The notes beneath the pieces are model-generated. The model saw only the letters and a list, made by a program, of their open reading frames with translations, did not search any database and was not told the DNA's origin. The position numbers and the translations under genes are program-made. Shown piece after piece: positions 23,070 to 35,312 of a DNA stretch of 64,000 nt. Source of the stretch: Ariolimax columbianus (Eukaryota > Mollusca > Gastropoda > Stylommatophora > Arionidae); contig JAVGWX010000011.1 in NCBI GenBank assembly GCA_036924085.1, positions 19,951,264 to 20,015,263 of the forward strand, read 5' to 3'. Positions within the stretch are counted from its first letter, which is position 1; each line of letters starts with the position of its first letter.

Positions 23070-23500
23070 CATCTCCGATGTTTCGAGGTTTCTTTTATCT
23101 TTGTTTTGTAAATGTCCAGTTCTGGCACTGATAGCACAATGTTAGTGTTGTATAGTGTTCTTTTTGAATCCATTGTCATGTGCTTATAGTGTAATATCGG
23201 GGACATTTGCCGAAAGATTTGACTTGCTTTATTACATCTGTTTTGTCTTTCGGTGTCGAATTTTCCATCTGCTGAGATTATGTTACCCAGGTTCGTGAAA
23301 TTATTCACCTGTTTCACTTGTTGGCTTTGTATGAATAATGTTGTTTCTATTTCTTTTCTTGCGATCGCCATAAATTCTGTTTTCTTTATTTTACTTTCAT
23401 TTCTGTAAATCCAACAATGCAATTAAAACGCGTCTAGACTTTTGTATTCCTTCTTTGACATCTTTCAGGCTTGTTAGAAATGCTATATTATTTCCATGTT
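23070..23500 (-). mobile_element. LINE fragment: palm end and thumb
   Basis: Reverse strand: NNIAFLTSLKDVKEGIQKS (relic of ADD-IAL), then KIKKTEFMAIARKEIE, VNNFTNLGNIISADGKFDTE and RCNKASQIFRQMSPIL. The NLG-IIS-DG-F and INKA-Q-----SPIL blocks are typical of the region after the reverse transcriptase palm. Same lineage as 59534-59790 (+) and the scrap at 10636. Confidence 0.85.
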
Positions 23501-23804
23501 TAATCGGACAGTGGCACTTTTTTTTTTGGTAAGAATGACCAAAGATCTTCGAAGGGGACATTTAAGTATGTTTCTTTGAAAAGGCTCTAGTAAAAATATC
23601 TACATTATCGGTCACTTCTGTCGTGTTAAAGTGTTTGAGATTTTATTGTTCTGTTCTCATAGCTCAGCTTTTTTACAAGACGGCGTTGTAATTTCTCGTC
23701 TTCGCTGCGTTTTCTTTCGTTTCCATAACAAAACTCCAGGTAGGCATTTACAGGTGTGTCAACGGGAATCTATCCTGATAATTTTGTTTTGAGAAACTAG
23801 CATT

Positions 23805-24755
23805 CAACTGCTGACCTGATCTGATACATGTGTCTCGAGAACCTAGAACTCAAATAGTCACCTACCTGATACATTTGTTTCCAGAAGCTAGCACTCCTAA
23901 CCTGACACATTTGTCTCCAGAAGCTAGCACTCCTAACCTGATACATTTGTCTCGAGAAGCTAGCACTCATCTAACCTGATATATTTTTCTCCAGAAGCTA
24001 GCACTCACCTAAACTGATACATTTGTCTCCAGAAGCTAGCACTCACCTAACCTGATACATTTGTCTCCAGAAGCTAGCACTCAAATGCTCATTTAACCTG
24101 ATACATTTGTCTCCAGAAGCTAGGATTCAACTACCCACCTAACCTGATACATTTGTTTCCAGAAGCTAGCACTCACCTAACCTTATACATTTGTCTCCAG
24201 AGGCTAGCACTCACCTAACCTAATACATTTGTCTCCAGAAGCTAGCACTCAAATGCTCACCTAACCTGATACATTTGTCTCCAGAAGCTAGCACTCATCT
24301 AAACTGATACATTTGTCTCCAGAAGCTAGCAGTCAAATGCTCATTTAACCTGATACATTTGTCTCCAGAAGCTAGGATTCAACTACCCACCTAACCTGAT
24401 ACATTTGTTTCCAGAAGCTAGCACTCACCTAACCTTATACATTTGTCTCCAGAAGCTAGCACTCACCTAACCTGATACATTTGTCTCCAGAAGCTAGCAC
24501 TCAAATGCTCACCTAACCTAATACATTTGTCCCCAGAAGCTAGCACTCATCTAAACTGATACATTTGTCTCCTGAAGCTAGCACTCACCTAACCTGATAC
24601 ATTTGTCTCCAGAAGCTAGCACTCACCTAACCTGATACATTTGTCTCCTGAAGCTAGCACTCACCTAACCTGATACATTTGTCTCCAGAAGCTAGCACTC
24701 ACCTAACCTGATACATTTGTCTCCAGAAGCTAGCACCCATCTGCTCACCTAATCT
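23805..24755. repeat. 38-bp minisatellite with ~252-bp higher-order period
   Basis: The basic unit (38) has AGCTAGCACTCACCTAACCT and GATACATTTGTCTCCAGA. Longer variants with AAATGCTC or GGATTCAACTACCC inserts recur in the same order 252 bases apart (24081 and 24333), so blocks of several units were duplicated together. About 22 units in all. Confidence 0.93.
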
Positions 24756-25039
24756 TACTCTGGATAACGGCATACTGTTGTCACATTTTCCTTCCCCCTT
24801 TTGCCATTTCCTATTTTGAACCGTCTTCCTCAGAATACGGTTATTGACCTAGCTGTTCCAGTTCTGTGAAACTTATGGGACTGAACATCTCATGGCACTG
24901 CACCGACTGCACCTACTGAGTTACAAACTGAATACGTTTAAAAAGGCAAAAGTTAATAACCTGACAAAAGCCATAGATCAAGATCCAATTCGATATTGAA
25001 GATGCAACAGTAAATGCGCTGACGGCACCCAGCTACTCA

Positions 25040-25245
25040 TAGCCGGTATATAGCTTTAGAGTCAGTGACCCTTAACTGATGGCGAATCTATTCCGGCTCC
25101 TTGTGGCGCTCTTGAAAATACTTCAACCATGCAACCTGGTTCAAAGATTAGGGATCGAAGAGGGAAGGCAAACTCGGTCCCCAAAATGCCGTGCTGAAAT
25201 CCGATGTGTAGAACTATAAAGTGCAGATATCGAAACCTTGTTCCA
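25040..25245 (-). mobile_element. Family A dispersed repeat, diverged copy
   Basis: Inverse family A order with many substitutions: GATCGAAGAGGGAAGGC, TGCCGTGCTGAAATCCGATG and AAAGTGCAGATATCG. Confidence 0.65.
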
Positions 25246-25943
25246 TACAATGACACACATTTTACAAACGTTTTAAAAAATTATTATCAACTTCCCTGAG
25301 CGATTAGCTCTTGGGGATTCAAGTTAATAGAGATGTCGGTCATGTCGCTGTCTTTTCCATCCCAGGCAGAAATCAGAATATTTCTGTTTTCTCCCGGATA
25401 GCGTGTTTAGCGTTTCTAAGGAGGCAAAGTAATTCATTAGTTATAAGGGAACCGCAGTATGGACGGTGTCTACTCCACTTTCACATCGAGTTTGAGGATG
25501 GAGATTGAGACGGTAACAGCGGCTCTGACTTGGTTGGTGACGTAACCGGTGGCACACGCAGTAATACTGTCAGACTCGCAGGGCATGCTCCGTAAGATAG
25601 AACGGTGCATGCTAAGAAGGGCGTGGGTCTCTCTTCTGCACAACTTTGGTACACGAGGTGTCACATGGATCTACTGACCGGGACATGCAGGTGTCTGAGG
25701 CCACGAAAGAGCTGATTGCAGTGGCGGGACGAGCTGTGGTGAACGACGCGGTGATGACGAGACAGGGCTGAGTTGAGAAGGGCAGTCATGGACATTCTAG
25801 AGAATGATGAAGAGACAGAGGGTCGCGAAAATGCATATGTACAGTGGATGATAGATTTAGGAGTGACTGAGAGACAAGGAAGAAAGTGTGCTCTGTCTGG
25901 AAAGATCAGAAGAACACGAAACCAACTCCTGATTTGAACTCCT

Positions 25944-25944
<1 letters not shown>
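25246..25944. other. Unassigned interval
   Basis: Slightly GC-richer than its surroundings. A roughly 50-codon + strand stretch at about 25770-25930 (VMDILENDEETEGRENAYV) looks protein-like but has no start, partner exon or recognisable family. Confidence 0.3.

Positions 25945-26018
<74 letters not shown>
25945..26018. repeat. (TA)n microsatellite
   Basis: An uninterrupted TA tract of about 37 dinucleotides. Confidence 0.97.
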
Positions 26019-26019
<1 letters not shown>

Positions 26020-26399
26020 GCTTAGCTGGCTGATTGGGCGGAGAACGGACTTATTGGAATGTCCACCGTGTGATGATAATAGTTTCTTGAATCAAGAATA
26101 AAACATCAAAATGGACGAGTTTAGGGTCCACTGTTATATCAAACTGTCACTATTATTGAGTATAGAACGCCTCTTTTTATTCTTCTTTCACTTTCTCGCT
26201 CCAGCGGAAGCATTAAGCCGCAACTACAGCTCGGTCATCTTATAGGATGCACGTATTTGAGCATATTCAGTGACGTGTTCATGTCAAGGAAGGGCCCAAA
26301 GCAGGGGCCAAGACGCAAGACCTTGGTTGCAGTCCCACAGTGGCAGGAGGAGATGTAGACGGTGACCGTGTCGGCTTCACGTGAGATTTTGTTCGCTTG

Positions 26400-27062
26400 T
26401 AAAGTCAGGTCAGGTCAGCTCAGGTCATTCCGTAACCGATGAGGTTGTTGGGGCACACATGAAGACATCATCACAACACCAAGCCAACCTTCTCTGTCAG
26501 CGGCCGCTGCCTGTGCCTCTTCTGGTCGGAGATTGGTCTATTCTTTTATGTTGTCCTCCCACCTCTTTTTGGGACAGCCTCTTCGTCGTTTGCCTTGCAC
26601 CTTTCTGCGGAGGATCGTATTTGCAATATTTGATTTCGATATGTGACCGTCCCAATCGAGTTTCCTTCTTTTGACAGTTGCCAAGAGGTCTTCAAAAAGT
26701 CCTATTGCAACTGTAATTCTATCTCGTATTTCTTCATTTGTAACTCGTGACTTTTAAAAGTCTTCGGAAATATCTCATCTCCAAGGCCAGTATGCTTCGC
26801 TGAAGGTCAGCTGTAACTGTCCATGTCTCACAAGCATAGAGGAATATTGACAGGAGTAGTGTATGCATTCATCTGATTTTCGTGCATAGTGCTAACAGTT
26901 TATATTGCCATATTTTGTTAAGCCGTGCAAGCGCCGCTATTGTCTGTGCTATTCTGGCTAACCCCTCACATTTTGATTCTTCATCACTGACAATCGAACC
27001 CAGATATTTATAACGGTCAACCGCTTCGAGTTCCTAACCGTTAGCTTTTATCCTGCCGTTGA
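26400..27062 (-). mobile_element. LINE fragment: thumb to C-terminus
   Basis: The reverse strand reads VDRYKYLGSIVSDEESKCEG, LARIAQTIAALARLNKIWQY, LLLSIFLYACETWTVTADLQ and FRRLLKVTSYK, then further downstream the basic RR-C-KRWEDNIKEWT block. YLG--IS, Y-CETWT and the terminal RGR-W segment are hallmarks of ORF2 ends in invertebrate LINEs. One frameshift and a few stops are present. A second copy of the 3' half is at 56165-56648. Confidence 0.9.
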
Positions 27063-27063
27063 A

Positions 27064-27305
27064 GCCCGTAAAGTAAAGTAAAGTAACCGGCATTACTGTC
27101 GTAGAGGTGTGAGGTGTTAGTGATCTCACATTTCAAAGATTCAGCTATATCAGGGCGGTAGCCATCTACTCCCCATTTAAGGCTGGATCGACCCTGGAGA
27201 CGTTGCGGTATGAAAAAACATTTCCGCCTCAACTGGGGAATGACCCTAGGACCCCTAAAATGCGAAGCCAGCTCGCCAACCACTGCACTACGCTTGAGCA
27301 GTAGA
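27064..27305 (-). mobile_element. tRNA-headed SINE with (CTTTA)n-type tail
   Basis: Read on the reverse strand, an A/B box head (CCAACCACTGCACTACGC and TGGGGAATGACCC in + strand form) is followed by GAGGCGGAAATG and a CGATCCAGC body. The 3' end runs into TTACTTTACTTTACTTTAC (27064-27082 on the + strand as AAAGT repeats). It sits directly against the 5' break of the LINE. Confidence 0.78.
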
Positions 27306-27542
27306 CAAATCTTTGGTTCACGAGGACACCCGAAGAGTCGGTCTGGCTGTGCATATATGAGTGCCCTGCATCGTGTCCGGGGATAGTAGAGGATTTCATG
27401 TAAACCAAGTTGTGAATTCACATGGCCTTTCTTCCCAATCCTGCTGAATGATTCCGAAACATGGACAATTTTGCAGGACGACCAGAAGCTCAATGAGGCC
27501 TTGCACATGCGCAGCCAGAAGCGAATTTTAGTGGTCCACTGG

Positions 27543-27945
27543 TCTGACAGGGTCGTTGAATGCCCACATTAGAGTAGGTTTACTCTTCTGTGTGCCCTGA
27601 AAAGTACGTTGAGTGGCGGGTTGCAGTAGCTCTCCTCACATTTCGAGCGTGCTGATGAAGGTGGTCCGGGGTCCTCCAGGCGGTTGTGCTATGCTTGGCT
27701 TCACTTGCATTTCACTCACTAGTACGAGGATAACCTCGATCCATCACCCCGTTTGCCAGGCTGCCAGGAAAACAGCCCGTTTCCAGGGAAAGCTAGGAAG
27801 CCGAGGTGAGTATCTTGGCCAGTATATTTTGCTTGACCCTGACTAACATGTCTGATCAGTATGTTGTCCCTGACCCTGACTAACATGTCTGATCAGTATG
27901 TTGTCCCTGACCAGACGTTAGTCTTCCTCCCCTGACCAGGTCGTA
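27543..27945 (+). mobile_element. Family B dispersed repeat, copy 3
   Basis: GTCGTTGAATGCCCACATT through GTGCTGATGAAGGTGGTCC and AACAGCCCGTTTCCAGG to the tail, which has about two units of TGACCCTGACTAACATGTCT and GATCAGTATGTTG before the family end GACCAGACGTTAGTCTTCC. This is the cleanest B copy for defining the termini. Confidence 0.87.
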
Positions 27946-28395
27946 AACGACAAAGCTACCCGAAAGTACACTCCCCAAGCAGATCCTCCGCCGTTTGTCC
28001 CGCCCCTATTTGGACGCGAGACCCGCATCGCCGAGAATTTCTCATTCCATCTGCTCTAGAAACAGGACATGGACATTAATGTTGGGAAGCGACTGACTCC
28101 GCTATAGTTTCTCCCCTCACCCGACTATCCACACACAGCGTGGTTAGCTCTAATCGGAAAATAAATCATTCTCATTGCATGCGGCCTGCGACTCATCCCC
28201 TCTTCGTGCTGATGTACGACTGACCCGACGTACCCTTGCCATCCACGCGACCTACATGCGCTTCGCTCATTCCACACGTTTTTAAGATGAGGTTCCAAAA
28301 CCCATGCGCAACCCTTTTTAGTCACCATTTACGACATACTTGGAAGATTTCAACGAGGGTACCTCTTGAATGAAGAATATACCAAAAGATCATCA
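27946..28395. other. Unassigned interval
   Basis: GC-richer sequence with no recognised family. CCTGACCAGGTCG at the left edge recurs at 33778, so it may be an extension of family B or an unrelated repeat. Confidence 0.3.
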
Positions 28396-29045
28396 TCATG
28401 TAGCATGTCCTTTGTAGAACGTCGCTCCCATCACAGTCTGTCTGAAAGAAACTCGTTCCCTTGCCAAAACTCCAGCCTCCGCCACTGTCATACTCAGGCA
28501 TTCTTGGATATCTTGGTGCCATCGTCTTCTTGATCTACCCCTTCCTCTTTTGCCTGACACAATACTTTCCATCACTGTCCTCTCGAGGCCTTTGTGTCTC
28601 TTGATGTGACCAAAGTATTTCCATTTTCTAGCCAAAATGGAGTTGATAAACCAGTTCTCCTCTATGCTCAACTCTTGCCGAATGTCTACATTTATCTTTT
28701 TCCTTGTCCAGGGTATTCTGAGGATCTTTCTGTAACATTTTGACTAGAAGGATTCGATTCTTTGTCTGGAAGTTTTGGTAATCGTCCATGATTCGCAGCC
28801 ATAAGCTGCCACAGGAAAAAACACAGGCTCTCAAGACTTATTTTTAACATTTTGTTGGTGCCCTGCCATAATTTCCCCAGGTTGTTCAGTCTCTGCATTG
28901 TCATGGCTAGTCTCCTTCTGATTTCTTTCGAGCAGTCGCCATTTTTGTCAATTCTGGAGCCCAGATATTCAAGATGTGTGACCTGATCTATTTCCTCACC
29001 ACCCACTGTAAATTTATGCTGACATTGTGTTTTGTCAGTGGTCAA
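28396..29045 (-). mobile_element. LINE fragment: thumb to C-terminus
   Basis: Reverse strand, two overlapping frames. The first contains KFTVGGEEIDQVTHLEYLGS, RIDKNGDCSKEIRRRLAMTM and LMAANHGRLP (frameshifted YGCESW: the DNA AGCTTATGGCTGCGAATCAT is intact). The second contains LARKWKYFGHIKRHKGLERT, GKRGRGRSRRRWHQDIQECL and GATFYKGHAT. The YFGH--RH--L, GKRGRGR-RRRW and W--D order is the standard LINE ORF2 C-terminus. It has one or two frameshifts and is otherwise well preserved. Confidence 0.9.
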
Positions 29046-29405
29046 ATCATATACGTCTTAATATAGATGTAACATCACATTTGATACAAATCATATACAT
29101 CTTAATGTAGATGTAACATCACATTTGATACAAATCATATACATCTTAATGTAGATGTAACATCACATTTGATACAAATCATATACGTCTTAATATAGAT
29201 GTAACATCACATTTGATACAAATCATATACATCTTAATGTAGATGTAACATCACATTTGATACAAATCATATACATCTTAATATAGATGTAACATCACAT
29301 TTGATACAAATCATATACGTCTTAATGTAGATGTAACATCACATTTGATACAAATCATATACGTCTTAATGTAGATGTAACATCACATTTGATTCAAATC
29401 ATAAT
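29045..29405. repeat. 44-bp minisatellite with internal hairpin, about 8 units
   Basis: Period 44. Each unit holds TACATCTTAATGTAGATGTA, a perfect 7-bp inverted repeat around a 6-base loop, then ACATCACATTTGATACAAAT. Units with CGTC in place of CATC break one stem pair. Confidence 0.93.
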
Positions 29406-30104
29406 TCTTGTAGATGTGTGTTTGAGCGGCTTCGCACAACGCCGTGTAACAAAACACAGCTACAAGAAAAACTGAACTAAATTAATACGAAACAACTATT
29501 TTGAAGTAATGAAAACGTGCAACATTCTTACCTAGGTCGCACCATGAATGTTCACAACCATTTTCAATAAGTGATTCTACTTTAAACGCACCTACTCACC
29601 TTTGTCGATATTTTATTAAAAAAGACACTCTCCTTTCTTTAAAGCGCCACCTACCAGGGGTGGTCCGGAACTTCTTTCGGAAGAACTACAGAAATCAAAC
29701 AAGAAGAACTGAAATGATTGTGTGTGTAAATGTCTCCCACGAAATTATTAGCAATATTCATACGCGTACTACCTGATCCTTGTTGGAACTGCAAGTGGAC
29801 GGTTATTTATTTGTGTTCTGGCAAGGAATAATGTGGCGTTGTTTATGTGCAACTGTAGAAACGACACCTTTGTGTGTGGCGCAAAGTTGGAACAATTGAA
29901 TAACCAGAAAAACGTACACAGAGCTTAAGTGAAACAATAAGGGTTATTGGAGGGCAAGAGAAGTACGAGCTAGAAACGGCTGGGTTAACTTATGAAAGGT
30001 GCAGTTACTGTTGGTGATAAAGGGGTGTGTGTATGAGTTAATGGTTGTTTTTTAGATGTAATCCTTGTGTGAAGTTCTTGGTTTATTTTTTTGTAGAAGA
30101 AAGA
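29406..30104. other. Unassigned interval
   Basis: No repeat family or coding signal recognised. Confidence 0.4.
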
Positions 30105-30275
30105 ATATGATCACAATATATATCTATCTATGTTCTTTACGGGCCAGATGCGGTACATGAGGCAGAAACAAGTGCTATGCAGTTTGAACAATGGGACGCC
30201 ACTTGTCTAAGTTCATGTATGGTGTTTACACCAATAGTTGAGTCCTCTCTGACGATTGTTCTGGGAATAGTCTCT
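30105..30275 (-). mobile_element. LINE 3'-terminal fragment with TAGA-rich tail
   Basis: Corresponds to the last segment of the LINE at 56955-57450: TGTTCTTTACGGGCCAGATG, GGGACGCCACTTGTC and CAATAGTTGAG. In both copies the sense-strand 3' end (AAAGAACA) runs into TAGATAGATA repeats, here followed by a TATATA stretch. Confidence 0.7.
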
Positions 30276-30379
30276 TTTTGCTATGATGGTAGAAACATAT
30301 TACTGGATTGTGATTTATTAGTTTCTTGGTCTTGAATTCTTCGTAGCTAATGTTCACAAGTTTTATGAGATATTTATTT

Positions 30380-30916
30380 TCAATTGCGTTCATTGTTCTT
30401 CTCCTTCGAACGCTGTCAGACGTCAACTTGAATTTTTTTGAAGAAAGCAGTGGTCATCCTGAGGCTGTCGACACTGCCATAGAGCTTGTCTAGTGTTGGC
30501 ACTGCTGATGGCCACATGTGCTTTCTCTCGTCCTCGTATGTCGGGCAATTTTGCAGCAGATGTTCAGAGTTCTTTTTCATTGTATCACAAGTGCATTCGT
30601 CAGTAGCACATATCTTCAGTTTATTAAATAGATGGTACCCTAGTCTGTTGTGGCCTGTGCGGAGTCTGAAGACCACCACCTGCTCTCTTCTGTTCAACTG
30701 GTTATAAGCATAATTGTTTGTGTATCCAGTATGCTCTGTTTCCCATTTGGCCATGTATCTGGCCCTAATAAACCTTTTGGACTCTTCGTAGGTCACACTA
30801 GAATCGGGGCTCATTTTATTTTCTCCATAAATGTCGAAAAGGCGACATAACAGGGGTGTGAGTGAGACAAGCAGCCACATTATGTCAAGTAAATTGAAAA
30901 AGAAACCACATCGCAA
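30380..30916 (-). mobile_element. Jockey-like LINE C-terminal tail
   Basis: A 166-codon open frame. Its useful part contains RRYMAKWETEH-like text (residues about 50-60 of the frame), NRREQVVVFRLRTGHNRLGY, and a Cys/His cluster CTCDTMKKNSEHLLQNC, then YEDERKHMWPSA and LYGSVDSLRMTTAFF. This segment follows the RNase H region in Jockey-type ORF2 proteins and has a C-x-C...H...C pattern. The first 35 or so residues look like read-through. No reverse transcriptase precedes it, so it is 5'-truncated. Confidence 0.85.
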
Positions 30917-31354
30917 AAAGAGCTATAAAATGCTTTAACGCAGGCTTTCTGCAAGGAGTCGTTTTCATTGTTGTTTTAATCTTTCGTGAAAACATAAATA
31001 GTTGAATATTTGTAATTGTTGTTGTTTTTGTTCTAAACTATGCAGCGATTTGGCACAAAAGAAGCTGCCTGTTCATATGTAGGCATTTATTACGAACTGA
31101 GAACCGTTGATGTTATTTATGAGAGTGAAATGCAATTCCTCTCTGTAGGCGGGCAATCTTTTCTTGTATACAGTTCTTCTGCGAACTGCAGGTGATCTAC
31201 TATCAGCCAGATGGAGGCACGAGCTAGCTCAGGTGTACTTGAGGACGAACTTAAATAATCTATATCGGAACGTGGTTTCGGGTTTTCCGTCTAAAGAATG
31301 TTTTTATATCTGTTCATCATGGCTGATTGCATATACGTACGTACTTTCAATCAA

Positions 31355-31890
31355 TCCCAATCAATCAATCAATCAATCAATTAATCAATCAAACTAATTA
31401 AATTAATCACAATCATTGATTCAATAAATCAATCACAATCAACCACAATCAATCAATCGCAATCAACCACACTCAATAAGTCACAATAAGTCAATCACAA
31501 TACACCATAAAAAAATAAATCACAATCAATTAATCACAGTCAATTAAATAAACCAATATTAATAACTGACCGTGAATCACTCACAATCAATCAAATAAAC
31601 CAATCAATAAATAACAATCAATCAATTATTCAAACAACTGATCATTCACAATAAATCAATTACAATTTATGATTCATTAAATCAATCTCAATCAACCACA
31701 CCGAATACATCACAATCAGTCAATCAATCACAATGAATCATTTATTAAATAAATCACAAAAACCACAAATAATAAAAACACAATCAATCCACCACAATAA
31801 ATCATCCCCAATCAGTCAACCACAATAACTCAATCAATCGCAATCGATCAATAACATTCAATCAATCGCAATCAATCAACCACAATCAAT
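31355..31890. repeat. Degenerate (AATC)n tract
   Basis: About 540 bases of imperfect CAATCAATCA text with ACC and AAAT interruptions, the same motif as at 6058. Confidence 0.9.
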
Positions 31891-33114
31891 ATATGAATGC
31901 TTCCATATATTGTAGTAACTTGTCTCATAATAGAATCTGCGGGTGACTTTCCTAGAAACAGATAATAGTGTGGGTAACGCTGTTCTGTACATATCATAGA
32001 TAGCTAATAACCACGGTTGTGGAAAGAGTATAGAAACCTTCTCACCCACACACGCTTGCCACAGGCTTCCTGGAAGAAGGCTAACTGTAGTTGTGCCCTG
32101 TGCTCCTACTAGAGCGAAAAAGAAGATTCATTCATTCATCCATAGGTGTCTCAGTCTTTGCAGACCATGAGCGTGGCACCCTATAAGTAACCTGGGCGCT
32201 GAATATGGAGATCCTGGGCTGCCCAAACTGCAGGATCCCGCCTCTCGGCATCGTTGGTGTAATCCCAAAGGAATGCAAAGCATGACAATTTGACACCAGC
32301 TCAGCTGCAGAAACTGCCGAAATGAGTTTGCAATTTTGAAACCATCCGCCTTAGGTGAAACCACTCCGGATTTTCTGTCTGGGTTTACTCCCGTAGCCCT
32401 ACCCTCTCCTGAGGTTTCCACAGTGCAGTAGAGTCGTTCCCCGCATATGCTAGTTACTCGAGACATCCGATTATACTCTCATCGTCCCAAGACTAGCCAG
32501 CACTCTCTGGGACTTGTGGGTTTAAAATCAGAGTTCCTCCTCTCCTATGCGAACTGCATGAACAGGCTAACGAGCTTCGTCTACCCGGGTTTAGAGTTAG
32601 AGTTTACCTTCTTTTAGATTGGCTGCCAATCAAGGCTAATGAGCCCAATCTGCCAGCCCAGTTATACCGCCGGGTACTTGTTCGCGCCCCACAGCAGGCT
32701 CTGTAAGAAACAGGGGGCCCTTCATTAAGGTGCTGCTGGGGACACAATAAAGTAGGAGAGGTCATTGGAATGGAACCTCCTGAACGGCAAGCCGAACAGT
32801 GAATCCAGCGGCGATCCTTACACCTGGAAAGGAGAGGCTATATCAAAAGCTTCACTTTCCTTTAACGAGCGGGACGTCCAGCCCAGACCTCGCTACCCCC
32901 ACCCACCCCCTCCCAACTACATTATCACGAATCGTCTAACATTTCGTCTCTTTCGTCCATATCCTATCCTGTCATCGGTCTCTTCTTAAACTTGATGGAC
33001 TTCAAGACTGTCTTTTCTGAATATTGTTTCCAATAAAATGTTTTCGTTGTTAACTTCTGTGTTAGCTTTTGCGATTCTTAAATAAAATTATATTGTATTT
33101 GTTCTTTGTGGAGT
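31891..33114. other. Unassigned GC-richer interval
   Basis: About 1.2 kb with no close counterpart in the window. Its composition is more balanced than the flanks and it includes a 112-codon reverse open frame (32128-32466) without recognisable domains. It could be the body or 5' region of a retroelement. I cannot support a call. Confidence 0.3.
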
Positions 33115-33325
33115 GTGTAGCTTAGTCGACAGGGAGTTGGCTTGCTAAGACTAGGATTACAGTGTTCCAGGGTTCGAAATAACGAACGGACATAAACAAA
33201 TCCGTAAATCGTTCGTTTCTGGTTTGACCGCTTCTCCAGTCGACCCAGCTGTAAATTGGTACATGGCGTATGTTGGGGAAGGTATAAACAGCAAGGAAGG
33301 GAACTGATTTAGTTCATATAGTTAT
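33115..33325 (+). mobile_element. tRNA-headed SINE (best-preserved copy)
   Basis: A-box region GTGTAGCTTAGTCGACAGGG and B box CCAGGGTTCGAAAT, then GTTTCTGGTTTGACCGC, CCAGTCGACCCAGCTGTAAA, TTGGTACATGG and the terminal GCAAGGAAGGGAACTG. Copies at 12314 and 56650 (both -) share head, body and tail. 11440, 19935 and 27064 share head and body. Confidence 0.82.
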
Positions 33326-33536
33326 CTTCATCCATTATGGCAAATGTTGCAATGGGACACCTTTCATTTGTTCTTCTTTGAATCAAATTTCTTAGTTGTC
33401 AATAACTACACAGGAACCAATATTCTGTAGCTGCAAGTGATTTTTCTATTTGTTGGCTCATTTTCGAATAATCATATCAATACAGCAATATATTAATTCT
33501 ACATAACACGTCAAGACTCTCACAGTCTCTCTTTCA

Positions 33537-33587
33537 CAAATCTCTCTCTCTCTCTCTCTCACTCTCTCGCTCTCTCTCTTTCTCTCT
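33537..33587. repeat. (CT)n tract
   Basis: CT dinucleotides with a few interruptions. Confidence 0.95.
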
Positions 33588-35027
33588 TCTATATATATTG
33601 GCACTGACATGCCATTTAGTATGTTTCATGTTAGGTTTTTTTCAGGACAGGTAGTGTAATCACGAAATATATAGACGAATGAAGGTCCAATATATTGATG
33701 CATGCCTGTTACTCCTGCAAGTGTACAAGTGGAGTAACAAATTCTGACGCGAGGTAAGTTCTTAAAAATTGTTCCTGACCAGGTCGGGTACCCGGAAAAG
33801 CGACCTCCAGAGCAACAAAGCTAAATGATAATTCAAAGAAAGAACTGAGAATAATTTGACACTTGAAATAAGGGCTCAAGAAGTAGAAAGAATGCGAATG
33901 ATAGAAACAACTCTAGAAATTAATCGATGGATACAGATGGCACAACAGCATGATGCCTTTTTCAATGTATATGATTATGTGCTTTATTTTTGGCATGCGT
34001 TTTCCTATTTCTGTGATGACGTTCGTCCATCACGGTTGAAGAAGACCAGTCTCTCTGTTCTTATGAATGTGCTCAGTCAGTCGATGTGCTTGAAGGCGAC
34101 TGTGGGGCCCGATGTGGTCTGGAAAGACACTGGTATGGGCATGGGAATGTATGCCTGATGTAAAAGCTTTATTTCACGAGCGTTTCGAGCATGTCTCCGT
34201 TGTTCAGCTGCTGTTTTTAATGGATGCCACGCATGACTCACTTTGATGTAGAGGCGTGCACCAAGAGTTTCTGCCCAGCAACATCCCAGGTATCTGAACA
34301 CTTTGGAGTAACTGATTACAATAGAATAATTTCAGATAAATAGACCATTTTTTTCTTATATGTTGATTTGTTGGTTCAGCGTTGTTGTTATTTGTTGTCT
34401 CTACTGAAGGCCTATTGGTCGTAACGTAGGTTTTGTTTGTGTTCTCGTCTCGGTGCGGTATCTGACCATACCCATTTTTAAATTTTGATTAAACTCAACC
34501 TTAATCAACTTTCACATTTTTTTCATTTGTTTTTTTCTCCCCTGATTACAATAGCAATGTTTTTTTTTACATGATGAAGTTGGTAGCCACAATCACAACC
34601 CTCTATAGTCGCCTTTTACCATATGAATGTAAGGTTAAATTGTTCATATTTCTGTCCTGTACGTAGTTTTACTTATTTTTCATTGTTGAGATCTGTACAG
34701 TCAAAGAAACAAGCCACACACGGCTCTAAATCGACCGTACATCTATCGACGTCTGCGAGAAACTGACATGTGTACAAGGAGGTAAAAAGAAAAAGAAAGC
34801 AAAATAGAAATAAACATGAACAAAACAAAAACGCAACAGAGGTATGCCGTCTCATTATTGTCAACACACTTGGAAAATATACAACAGTCGCAGGAACACC
34901 CACTAGAGAAAGACTGCTGGAAACGAAAACGAGGCTTGAAAACATCCAGCCGACCTTGTTCCGGAAGTGCGCGAGATGTTTGCTTTAGGATATCATAATT
35001 TGGGACTGTTTATTCCGGTTTTTTGAG
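33588..35027. other. Unassigned interval
   Basis: Holds a 100-codon + strand open frame (33856-34158, with an internal repeat GMGMGM at its end) and overlapping frames at 34673-34998. None has recognisable domains, splice context or homology, so no gene is called. Confidence 0.35.
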
Positions 35028-35262
35028 AGGTTAGAATACCAGTCTGTTCGTTTGAGGTACGGGTTCGAACCCTGGTGAGGTCTAGGGTTTTAGTGTAAAT
35101 CTTGGGTGAAATAAAAACAAGGAGGGCGGGGTTGGAAAATTGGCGGGAATAGAAGGATTGGGGTCGAGGAGGGGTTTGATGTGAAGCTGTCAGTGGGATC
35201 GAAACCCACATTTGCTTGAGTCGGATTACTGAAACAGTTAGGTCATACCCCTATAAGAGATA
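35028..35262. mobile_element. Two convergent tRNA-like SINE heads
   Basis: On + a B box GGGTTCGAACCCTGG (about 35071) lies after an A-like GAGAGGTTAGAATACC. On - a B box GGGTTTCGATCCCAC (about 35193-35207) follows TATGACCTAACTGTTTCAG. They point toward each other. This could be two truncated SINEs or one inserted in another. Confidence 0.5.
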
Positions 35263-35274
35263 TCAGCCATCACA

Positions 35275-35312
<38 letters not shown>

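Noticed and set aside
22608..23145. Paired open frames on both strands (176 and 125 codons) as overlapping genes
   Set aside because: Generated by the 39-bp (13-codon) minisatellite.
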